From Amycolatopsis jejuensis (lineage in GTDB: Bacteria > Actinomycetota > Actinomycetes > Mycobacteriales > Pseudonocardiaceae), in assembly GCF_000717335.1 (NCBI RefSeq), contig NZ_JNYZ01000017.1:1-64000 (forward strand): a stretch of DNA of 64,000 nucleotides, in the 5' to 3' direction. Below the pieces are notes generated by a model. It was given only the letters and a program-made list of their open reading frames with translations. It did not search any database and had not been told where the DNA came from. The stretch's first letter is position 1, and every line of letters starts with the position of its first letter. A program made the translations under genes and the position numbers. This document shows, piece by piece, positions 49,591-57,378 of this stretch.

Positions 49591-50190
49591 TTACCAGACC
49601 AGCTGGGCCAGCGCGAACACCGCGAACCCGGCGAACACGAACCCGGCGACCCGCTGGATCAGCTTCGGCCGGATCCGGCTGCGGATCTTGGCGCCGATGA
49701 ACACGGCGAGCCCCGCGACGGACACCAGCGCGGCGAACGCACCCACGCCGACCGCGAACGGGTTGCCGAGACGCGCGACCAGCCCTGCGGTCGCCAACTG
49801 CGACGCGTCCCCCCACTCCGCCGCGAACAGCACGCCGAAGGACGTGAGCGCGGACCGCAGGAACGACAGCGGCGCCGGACCGGAACGCGCGGCGTCTTCC
49901 CCCGCCTCGTCACCTTCGCGGAAGCCTTCCCGGAGCAACAGGAATGCACCGGCCCCGAACATCGCTGCTACCAGCACCGATACGACGGTTTCCGGGAGCA
50001 GGGTCAGGATACTTCCGAAAGCGACCGCGATCACGCATTGCAAAGCGAATGCCACGCATACTCCGGCAAATACCGGCCAGGCGCGGAAACGAGTGGTGAG
50101 CACCAAGGTGGCCACAAGTGTCTTGTCCGGCAGTTCCACGGCGAGGACCAGGCCGAACGCGCTGATCAGAGCTATCAGGGCGGGAGACAT
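49591..50190 (-). CDS. GDT1/TMEM165 (UPF0016) family cation exporter
   Basis: A 199-residue protein with six helices in two repeats, each bearing the family acidic motif: VELPDKTLVA in helix 1 and AEWGDASQLA in helix 4. This corresponds to the E-x-G-D-K/R-T/S signature; the first copy has P in place of G. Bacterial homologues (MneA/MntX) export Mn2+. The ATG at 50190 was chosen over a longer start; GGGGTGA lies upstream. No yybP-type riboswitch was recognised upstream. A hairpin CCCCTTT/AAAGGGG covers the leader. Confidence 0.88.
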   Translation of the reverse strand: MSPALIALISAFGLVLAVELPDKTLVATLVLTTRFRAWPVFAGVCVAFALQCVIAVAFGSILTLLPETVVSVLVAAMFGAGAFLLLREGFREGDEAGEDAARSGPAPLSFLRSALTSFGVLFAAEWGDASQLATAGLVARLGNPFAVGVGAFAALVSVAGLAVFIGAKIRSRIRPKLIQRVAGFVFAGFAVFALAQLVW

Positions 50191-50363
50191 GAGTTGGTGT
50201 TCACCCCTTTCCCTGCAACGATAAAGGGGCGATTCAGAAAACTGCAAGCAGATGGGTTTCGCGAATTGCCGCGTGAGGGTGGATGAATCATCGTGACCGG
50301 GTCTCCTGATTGTTGTTTTCGGCGCACCGAATTCCGTTTTCCGGTTGCGGTACGGTGCGGGTC

Positions 50364-50684
50364 ATGTCTGCTGACCACGTCGTCGTCATCACCACCGTCG
50401 ACTCCGAGGCCGCCGCGCGCACCCTCGCCGCGAGCGCCGTCGAGGCCCGGCTCGCCGCGTGCGCCCAGATCCTGGGCCCGATCACCAGCGTGTTCCGGTG
50501 GGAGGGCGAGGTGCAGACGGCGACCGAGTGGCGGATCGAGTGCAAGACGGCCGCGGACCGGGCAGGCGCGCTCGAGGAGTTCCTGAACGTGCGGCACACG
50601 TACGACGTGCCGGAGGTCGTGGTGACGCCGATCACCGGCGGCAGCCAGCGGTACCTGTCGTGGCTCGTCGAGGAGACCCGCTGA
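50364..50684 (+). CDS. cutA: CutA divalent-cation tolerance protein
   Basis: A 106-residue CutA1 protein. It shows HVVVITTVDSEAAARTLAA, EARLAACAQILGPITSVFRWEGE-type sequence (LAACAQILGPITSVFRWEG) and the late TYDVPEVVVTPITGG. These small trimeric proteins resemble PII signal proteins; the metal-tolerance role is historic and not certain. The ATG at 50364 fits the family length. It is divergent from the cation exporter, which hints at shared metal physiology, and lies 120 bp before cydA. Confidence 0.93.
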   Translation: MSADHVVVITTVDSEAAARTLAASAVEARLAACAQILGPITSVFRWEGEVQTATEWRIECKTAADRAGALEEFLNVRHTYDVPEVVVTPITGGSQRYLSWLVEETR

Positions 50685-50803
50685 CCGCGGACCCCTGATC
50701 GATCCCCGCCGGGGCCCGCTCGGCACTTGCAGGACGTTGGTCCCGGCTTGTTCAGGACGTGTTGAACTGGCTGCCGGCCGCGGGTACGCGCAAGATCGGA
50801 CTC

Positions 50804-52324
50804 GTGGATGTCCTTGAGCTCGCGCGGTGGCAGTTCGGCATCACCACCGTCTACCACTTCCTGATGGTCCCGCTGACCATCGGACTTTCGGTGCTCGTCG
50901 CCGCCATGCAGACGGCGTGGGTGCGCACCGGGCAGCTGCGGTACCTCAAGATGACGAAGTTCTGGGGCAAGCTGCTGCTCGTCAACTTCGCCATGGGCGT
51001 GGTGACCGGGATCGTGCAGGAATTCCAGTTCGGCATGAGCTGGAGTGCGTACTCCCGATTCGTGGGTGACGTGTTCGGCGCCCCGCTCGCGATGGAAGGC
51101 CTCGTCGCGTTCTTCGTGGAGTCGACCTTCCTCGGGCTGTGGATCTTCGGCTGGGACCGGTTGCCCAAGCGGGTCCACCTCGCGTGCGCCTGGGCGTTCT
51201 CGCTGGCCACGATGGCCTCGGCCTACTTCATTCTCGCTGCGAACTCGTGGATGCAGCACCCGGTCGGCGTCGAGTTTGTGGACGGCAAGCCGACCATGAA
51301 CTCGATCGGCGCCGTGCTCACGAACAACACTGCGCTGGCCGCGATCCCGCATACGCTCGCGGGCGCTTTCTCCGTGGCGGCGGCGTTCCTCGTCGGGGTG
51401 GCCGGCTGGCACCTGTGGCGGCGGCGCAAGTCGTCGGCCGACGAGCACCGCGACGTGTGGCGCTCGTCGCTGCGCCTCGGCGGCTGGGTCGGCGTCGTGG
51501 CGTTCGCGGTGCTGGCGATCACCGGTGACGCGCAGGGCAAGCTGATGTTCGAGCAGCAGCCGATGAAGATGGCGTCGGCCGAAGCGTTGTGCCGCACGGA
51601 GAAACCGGCCAGCTTCTCGATCCTGGCCATCGGCGACGTCGCGGACGCCGACTGCGAGGACGTGAAGACCTTCAACGTTCCGGCGCTGCTGTCCTTCTTG
51701 GCGCACAACGACTTTTCCACCGAGGTCAAGGGCGTGGAGAACCTGGTGGACGAATACCAGGCGAAGTACGGCACGAACTATCCGGACGATCCGGCGCTGG
51801 GCGAGCTCGCCGGCAAGCCGATCGACTACGTGCCCAGCCTGCCGGTGACGTACTGGGGTTTCCGCGTGATGATCGGCTTCGGCGCGATTTCCGCGGGCAT
51901 CGGGGTGCTGGCCCTCTGGCTCACCCGCCGCGGCCGGATCCCGGGTGGCCGCTGGTTCCCGTTGCTGGTGCTCGGCGGGATCGCGACGCCGTTCATCGGC
52001 AACAGCGCGGGCTGGATCTTCACCGAGATGGGCCGTCAGCCGTTCGTGGTCGTACCCAACCCCACCGGTGTCGAGGGCATGTGGATGTTCACGGCCCAGG
52101 CCGTGTCGAAGCTGTCGGTGGGCGAGATCTTGACCTCCTTGATCACGTTGACGCTGCTGTACCTCGTGCTGGGGGTGGTGGAGCTGTACCTGATGCGCAA
52201 GTACGTGCGGGGCGGGGTGGACGCGGTGATGCCGCCGGCCAGGCCCGGTTCTTCGTCGAAGGATTCCGATGGTTCGGGTGATTCTCATGATTCCGATGAT
52301 CAGACACTTTCGTTCGCTTATTGA
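50804..52324 (+). CDS. cydA: Cytochrome bd oxidase subunit I
   Basis: A 506-residue quinol oxidase subunit holding hemes b558, b595 and d. The start DVLELARWQFGITTVYHF contains the heme-d-side His, and the GRQP motif is in FTEMGRQPFVVV. There are about nine helices and a short Q-loop as in the actinobacterial type. The GTG at 50804 gives the standard N-terminus. The tail is Ser/Asp-rich. It reduces O2 to water with high affinity, supporting low-oxygen growth. cydB follows after a 276-bp gap that contains DnaA-box-like sites, so the two may be separately controlled. Confidence 0.96.
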   Translation: MDVLELARWQFGITTVYHFLMVPLTIGLSVLVAAMQTAWVRTGQLRYLKMTKFWGKLLLVNFAMGVVTGIVQEFQFGMSWSAYSRFVGDVFGAPLAMEGLVAFFVESTFLGLWIFGWDRLPKRVHLACAWAFSLATMASAYFILAANSWMQHPVGVEFVDGKPTMNSIGAVLTNNTALAAIPHTLAGAFSVAAAFLVGVAGWHLWRRRKSSADEHRDVWRSSLRLGGWVGVVAFAVLAITGDAQGKLMFEQQPMKMASAEALCRTEKPASFSILAIGDVADADCEDVKTFNVPALLSFLAHNDFSTEVKGVENLVDEYQAKYGTNYPDDPALGELAGKPIDYVPSLPVTYWGFRVMIGFGAISAGIGVLALWLTRRGRIPGGRWFPLLVLGGIATPFIGNSAGWIFTEMGRQPFVVVPNPTGVEGMWMFTAQAVSKLSVGEILTSLITLTLLYLVLGVVELYLMRKYVRGGVDAVMPPARPGSSSKDSDGSGDSHDSDDQTLSFAY

Positions 52325-52483
52325 CCCGGTGGAGCGGGCCGGGGTGCCGCCGAAGGCCTGGGAGGGCCGGGTCTTGGCGCGGTCCGCTCCACTGGCCGGG
52401 GACACGCCGGCTGCGCAGATGGGGGATTTCGCAGATGATCTTTCGTTCTGCACCGAGAGTAGCGCCGTGATCGCTCTCGCGGG

Positions 52484-52527
52484 TTACCCACAGCAAATCT
52501 GTGGACAACTCGGTGGGTTGTGGATAA
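52484..52527. promoter_or_regulatory. Cluster of three DnaA-box-like sites between cydA and cydB
   Basis: TTACCCACA (52484-52492), TGTGGACAA (52500-52508, reverse of TTGTCCACA) and TGTGGATAA (52519-52527, reverse of TTATCCACA). The last two are perfect DnaA-box sequences. The first two can also fold as CCACAG-caaat-CTGTGG, a weak hairpin. The cluster lies 74-117 bp upstream of the cydB start. Confidence 0.6.
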
Positions 52528-52600
52528 CTCAGGGCCATCGTGGGGACACCGCGGTGACCGACCGGATGACCCCGGCAGGTGCCGGACGAGGTGAGTGGCG

Positions 52601-53608
52601 ATGACGCTCGAAACGCTCTGGTTCGCGATCGTTGCGCTGTTCTGGCTCGGGTACCTCTTCCTCGAGGGATTCGACTTCGGCGTCGGGATGCTGCTGCCCG
52701 TGCTCGGACGGACCAACACCGAGCGGCGCGTCATGGTCAACACCATCGGGCCGGTGTGGGACGGCAACGAGGTCTGGCTGATCGTCGCGGCCGGAGCGAC
52801 GTTCGCGGCGTTTCCCGGCTGGTACGCGTCCCTTTTCTCGGGCGCGTACCTCCCGCTGCTGGTCGTCCTGCTCGCGCTCATCGGGCGCGGGGTCGCGTTC
52901 GAGTACCGTGGCAAGGTCGATTCCGAGCGCTGGCGGCGTACCTGGGACCGCGTGATCATGATCGGTTCCTGGGTCCCGCCGCTCGGCGTCGGGCTCCTGC
53001 TCGCGACGACCGTGCTCGGCCTGCCGCTCGATCCGCAGGGCAACCGCGTCGGGTCGCCGTTCGAGGCGGTCCGGTGGGACACGCTGCTCGGTGCGCTCGC
53101 CGTCGTCGGGTTCTCGCTCGTGCACGGCGCCGCGTTCCTTGCCCTCAAGACCACCGGTGACCTGCGAGAACGTGCCCGCGTACTCGCGCTGCGGATGTTG
53201 CCCGTCGCTTTGCTGCCGATGGTCGCGTTCCTCGTGGTCGTCCAGGTGCGCGAGGGTGAGCTGTGGACGGCGATCTCGCTGGCGATTACTGTCCTCGCTG
53301 CCGCGGTCGCCTGGCTGCGCCTGTACGCCGACCGCGACGGCCAGGCGTTTACTGCGCTGGCCGTGGTGATCACAGCTGCCGCAGTGACGTTTTTCGGTGC
53401 GCTGTACCCGAATGTCCTGCCGTCGACCCTCGACCCGGCGAACTCGCTGACCGTCGCTCACGCCGCCGCCAGCCCGTACGCGCTGAAGGTGATCACCTGG
53501 GTCGGGGCGTTCGGTGCGCCGGCTGTGCTGGCCTACCAAGGCTGGACGTATTGGGTCTTCCGTAAGCGCATCGGCGTGCAGCACATCCCGGCGGTGCACG
53601 CGCCATGA
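52601..53608 (+). CDS. cydB: Cytochrome bd oxidase subunit II
   Basis: A 335-residue subunit with about eight or nine helices. The start TLETLWFAIVALFWLGYLFLEG and FDFGVGMLLP are the classic CydB opening, and GPVWDGNEVWLI is the second signature. It pairs with CydA and has no heme of its own. The ATG at 52601 was chosen over a GTG at 52595 because of family similarity. Its stop overlaps the cydDC start by 4 nt (ATGA), so translation is coupled. Confidence 0.96.
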   Translation: MTLETLWFAIVALFWLGYLFLEGFDFGVGMLLPVLGRTNTERRVMVNTIGPVWDGNEVWLIVAAGATFAAFPGWYASLFSGAYLPLLVVLLALIGRGVAFEYRGKVDSERWRRTWDRVIMIGSWVPPLGVGLLLATTVLGLPLDPQGNRVGSPFEAVRWDTLLGALAVVGFSLVHGAAFLALKTTGDLRERARVLALRMLPVALLPMVAFLVVVQVREGELWTAISLAITVLAAAVAWLRLYADRDGQAFTALAVVITAAAVTFFGALYPNVLPSTLDPANSLTVAHAAASPYALKVITWVGAFGAPAVLAYQGWTYWVFRKRIGVQHIPAVHAP

Positions 53609-56600
53609 CCGTGCTTCCCGGCCGCGCACCCCTTTCCGCCACGAGGTCCACAATGGACCCGACGCGGCCGGGCAAGGGTCCGCTCGGCGCGCTCTCGGCA
53701 CTCGGGCCGGCCGCGCGCCGAGCGCTGATCCTGGTTGCGGTGCTGTCGTTCGGGAATTCGGTTTTCCTGGTCGGGCAAGCATTTCTGCTGGCAGCTGTGC
53801 TTGCTTCCATTGTCTCCCAGGGGATCGGGGGTGGCACCGCTCAGCTGTCCGCCTTGTTCGCGCTGGTCGTGGGCCGGGCCGGGACCAGCTGGGCGGTGCG
53901 GGTGGTGTCCGCGCGCGCCGCCGCGACTGCGCAACGAGATCTGCGTGCTCGCGTGGTGGATCACGCGCTGCGGCTCGGGCCGGAATGGCTTGCGCGGCAA
54001 GGACATGGCGAGCTCACCACGCTCGTCACACGAGGTCTCGACGCGCTCGATTCGTACTTTCGCGAGTATCTTCCCGCTCTCGTGACGGCCGCGGTGGTCC
54101 CGCTCGCCGCAGGTACGGCAATCCTGTTGACAGATTGGCCGTCAGCGGTGATCATTGTCAGCACGGTCCCTCTTTTGCCGGTTTTCGCTGTTCTCGTAGG
54201 AAAGTTCACTGCCGACCGAGTGGTCGGGGCGACGGACGCTGTCCACCGCATGTCCGGTCTCCTGCTCGAACTGGTGCGCGCGCTGCCGGTGCTCAGCGCG
54301 TTCCGCCGGGCGGGTGCGCAGGCCGAGACCGTGCGGGTGCTCTCGGAACGTCATCGTCGCGCGACGTTGAAGACGTTGCGCGTGGCGTTTTCGTCGGCGT
54401 TCGTGCTGGAACTGGCTGCCACGCTGTCGGTCGCTCTCGTGGCCGTGGTGATCGGCGTGCGGCTCGTGTCCGGCTCGCTTCCGCTCGCGATCGGGCTCGG
54501 CGTGCTGATCCTGGCTCCCGAGTGTTACCAGCCGATTCGTGCAGTCGGCGCTGCGTTCCACGCGAGTGAGGACGGGGTGGAAGCCGTCCGTCGCGTTACT
54601 GCAGTGCTTGCTGTGCCGATACCGAAGGAAGGAGAACGATACGCGCCCAACGGGTCATTGATGGTGTCCGGGCTGAGGGTGGCGCGGCGTGGTGGGTTTG
54701 CGCCTGACGGCGAGAGTTTCTCGGTTCGGCGCGGTGAGGTCGTGTGGCTGCGCGCGCCCAGCGGCGGCGGCAAGTCGACGACGTTGGCGACCCTGCTGGG
54801 TTTCGTGCCGTCGTACGACGGTTCGGTGCTGGCCGGAGACGTGCCGCTCGGCGAAGCCGACCTGGAACGCTGGCGCGCCGGCATCGCGTGGGTGCCGCAG
54901 TCGCCCGTCTTCAGTGGCGGGACCGTGCGGGAGGAGCTCGCGGCGGGCGGGTCTGACGTCGATGCTGTGCTTGGCGAGCTGGGTCTGCACGGTCTCGCCG
55001 ATCGTCCGGTTGACCGGCTGTCGCTGGGGCAACGTCAGCGCGTTGCCGTGGCGCGAGCGTTGCTGCGGGTGCGGGCGGGCGCTTGGCTGCTTTTGCTCGA
55101 CGAGCCGACTGCGCACCTGGATGACGTCAACGCGCGGCGGGTGCTGGACGCCGTCGACCGGGCTGTCGAAAACGGCGCGGCTGCGGTGATTGCGGCACAC
55201 GAACGTTCGGCTGCAGTCGCTGTGTCTGCCTCGGCTCAGCGCGTCCCAGAGTCCACTTTGGACGGTGGAGAGGGCGGGGCGCCGATTCCGTGGCGGCTGC
55301 TGCTCGACCGGCGCCTGTTCTCGGGCGCTGCGCTGGGTGCATTGGCGCTGTTGGCTGGGATTGCGCTTACGGCGACGTCTGGGTGGTTGATTGCCAAGGC
55401 GTCGTTGCAGCCACCGATCCTGACGTTGACGGTGGCCGTCGTCGGCGTGCGCGCATTCGGGCTCGGACGTGCTGGACTGCGTTATGTCGAAAGGCTGGTC
55501 ACGCACGACGCTGCGTTCCGGATCGCGGGACGGTTGCGCGTTCGGCTGTGGGACGCGCTGGTGCGACTGGGTCCGGCGCGAAGCCTCGAAGCCGGCGAGA
55601 GTCAACGGCGGCTGGTGACCGACGTCGACACCGTCCGCGACCTGTTGCCGCGGGTGATCTCGCCGCCGATCGTGGTGGGGTTGGTCGTGGCCGGGGCAAT
55701 TGCGGTGCAGACGCTCGTGTTGCCGTCAGCCGGGTTGGTGCTGGCGTTGGCCGCACTGGTGGGGTTGGCGGCGCCGACGGTCGCGCTGAGGTTGGAACGC
55801 CGAGCGACTTCGACGCTCGCGGCAGGCCGCCGCGATGTGGCGGCGCGGGTCCTGGTGCTGTTCTCGTCGGCCGCGGAACTGATCGCGTACGGATCGGCGG
55901 CCACCCGCCGCCGCGCATTGGCTGCGACGGACACCCGCCTGGCCGCGGACACCCGGCGCCAAGCTTTCGGCGCGGGCGCGGCGGATGCGCTGATCACCCT
56001 TGTGACCGGGGCGGCTGCGGTGGTGAGCGCGATGGTGGCCGCGGGGGCGGTCGCGCGGGGTGAGCTGGCCGGAGTGATGGCGCCGTTGCTGGCGCTGGTG
56101 CCGTTGGCGTTGGCGGAGGTGCTGGCGTTGTTGCCGCAGGCCGCGGTGCAGTGGGACACCTTGCGGGGGGCGAGGGCGCGTCTTGGTGCTGTTGCTGGCT
56201 GGGCCGATGGTGTTGGTGTTGGTGTTGGCGGCGAGGTTGGCCGGGTCGGTGTGGTCGGTGTTGGCGGGATTGGGGCTGGCGGCGGGGCTGGTGAAGTCGG
56301 CGTGGGCGGTGCTGGCGAGGCGGGCTGGGTTGAGGCTGCTGGTGGGGTGGTCGGCGAGGCTGGTGGGGTTGGCGCCAGTCGCGAGCCTGGCCAGGCTCGC
56401 TGGGTCAGCGCTGGTGGCGGGGTGGGCGACAAAGCTGGCGAGCCCGGCCGGAGTCGTGCTCTTGGCGGTGTAGTTGGCCAAGCTGGCGAGCGCCACCGGG
56501 TTGGCGCTGCCAGCGAGGTTGGCGCTGGTGGCGAGACGGGCGGAGCAGGCGCCGCAGAGGTCGGGCGTTCGGTGGCGGACCTTGCCGGGTTGGAATGCGG

Positions 56601-57309
56601 CTCGTGGTCGACAAACGTGCCTGGTGGGGGTGTCGCCGAGGAGGACACACCCGTCGCGCGGGGCTTCGGTGCGGGTGACTCCGTTGCGGTGCGGTTGTCC
56701 GGGGCTGAGCTGGGGTGGCCGGGTGGCGAAGCGGTGTTGCGGGGCGTCGATCTGACGGTGCCGGTCGGGGCGTATGTCGCGGTTGTCGGGGCGAGTGGGG
56801 CGGGGAAATCGACCTTGGTGGCTGCTCTGCTCGGGTTCCTTGCGCCGCGGGTGGGCGACGTTGTGGTGCCGGAGCGGGTGGCTTGGGCGCCGCAGGAACC
56901 GATGCTCGTTTCGACGACTGTGGCCGAGAATTTGCGGCTTGCGGATCCGCGTGCGGGAGTCGATGACTTGCGGCGGGTGCTGGATCAGGTGCAGTTGCCG
57001 GACCTTGACCTTCGGACCGTGCTCGACAGTGCGGGCGCGGGGTTGTCCGGTGGGCAGGCGCAGCGGGTGGCGTTGGCGCGCGCGTTGCTGGGGGCGCCGT
57101 CGGCGGATCTGGTGTTGCTCGACGAGCCGACTGCGCACCTTGACGAGCCGACAGCGCGTGCGTTGCGTGCGACGCTGCGTACGGAGCTTGCTGGGAGGAC
57201 CGTCGTGCACGTAACGCACAGTGCCGACGAAGAGGTGCAGGCCGACATGGTGTTTGAGGTGTGTGATGGCCGTGTCGTACGTCGGGCTTTGCCGCGTGTG
57301 GCGGTTTGA
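53605..57309 (+). CDS. cydDC: Fused CydDC ABC transporter with expanded Gly-rich linker
   Basis: A 1234-residue fusion of CydD and CydC, the heterodimeric exporter of cysteine and glutathione needed for cytochrome bd assembly. Order: CydD membrane domain (about 30-335), ABC domain (Walker A APSGGGKST near 385, LSLGQRQRVA, LLLLDEPTAHLD), CydC membrane domain (about 575-850), and a second ABC domain (Walker A GASGAGKST near 1065, LSGGQAQRVA, LVLLDEPTAHLD). Between the CydC membrane and ATPase domains, about 862-1020 is a Gly/Ala/Val-rich low-complexity linker, far longer than usual (typically about 20-30 residues), encoded by a minisatellite at 56212-56570. All catalytic motifs remain intact. 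Confidence 0.93.
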   Translation: MTVLPGRAPLSATRSTMDPTRPGKGPLGALSALGPAARRALILVAVLSFGNSVFLVGQAFLLAAVLASIVSQGIGGGTAQLSALFALVVGRAGTSWAVRVVSARAAATAQRDLRARVVDHALRLGPEWLARQGHGELTTLVTRGLDALDSYFREYLPALVTAAVVPLAAGTAILLTDWPSAVIIVSTVPLLPVFAVLVGKFTADRVVGATDAVHRMSGLLLELVRALPVLSAFRRAGAQAETVRVLSERHRRATLKTLRVAFSSAFVLELAATLSVALVAVVIGVRLVSGSLPLAIGLGVLILAPECYQPIRAVGAAFHASEDGVEAVRRVTAVLAVPIPKEGERYAPNGSLMVSGLRVARRGGFAPDGESFSVRRGEVVWLRAPSGGGKSTTLATLLGFVPSYDGSVLAGDVPLGEADLERWRAGIAWVPQSPVFSGGTVREELAAGGSDVDAVLGELGLHGLADRPVDRLSLGQRQRVAVARALLRVRAGAWLLLLDEPTAHLDDVNARRVLDAVDRAVENGAAAVIAAHERSAAVAVSASAQRVPESTLDGGEGGAPIPWRLLLDRRLFSGAALGALALLAGIALTATSGWLIAKASLQPPILTLTVAVVGVRAFGLGRAGLRYVERLVTHDAAFRIAGRLRVRLWDALVRLGPARSLEAGESQRRLVTDVDTVRDLLPRVISPPIVVGLVVAGAIAVQTLVLPSAGLVLALAALVGLAAPTVALRLERRATSTLAAGRRDVAARVLVLFSSAAELIAYGSAATRRRALAATDTRLAADTRRQAFGAGAADALITLVTGAAAVVSAMVAAGAVARGELAGVMAPLLALVPLALAEVLALLPQAAVQWDTLRGARARLGAVAGWADGVGVGVGGEVGRVGVVGVGGIGAGGGAGEVGVGGAGEAGWVEAAGGVVGEAGGVGASREPGQARWVSAGGGVGDKAGEPGRSRALGGVVGQAGERHRVGAASEVGAGGETGGAGAAEVGRSVADLAGLECGSWSTNVPGGGVAEEDTPVARGFGAGDSVAVRLSGAELGWPGGEAVLRGVDLTVPVGAYVAVVGASGAGKSTLVAALLGFLAPRVGDVVVPERVAWAPQEPMLVSTTVAENLRLADPRAGVDDLRRVLDQVQLPDLDLRTVLDSAGAGLSGGQAQRVALARALLGAPSADLVLLDEPTAHLDEPTARALRATLRTELAGRTVVHVTHSADEEVQADMVFEVCDGRVVRRALPRVAV
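56212..56570 (+). repeat. In-frame minisatellite in cydDC linker
   Basis: Recurrent words GCTGGCGAGGCTGG, GTGTTGGTGTTGG and GGGGTTGGCG recur about every 21-27 bp. The read frame stays open and gives Gly/Val/Ala-rich sequence (GVGVGVGGEVGRVGVVGVGG). An alternative frame would give a very hydrophobic peptide, but only the gene frame is continuous with both flanking domains. Confidence 0.75.
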
Positions 57310-57378
57310 CGGAGGTTGTTGGTGACGGTCACGATTTCGGGTCGGGGGAGGCGAGCCGCGCTAAGGTCGGGGTTGCTC

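Noticed and set aside
39043..52527. Chromosomal origin of replication
   Set aside because: DnaA-box words are present, but dnaA, dnaN, recF, gyrA/B, rpmH and an AT-rich unwinding region are all missing.
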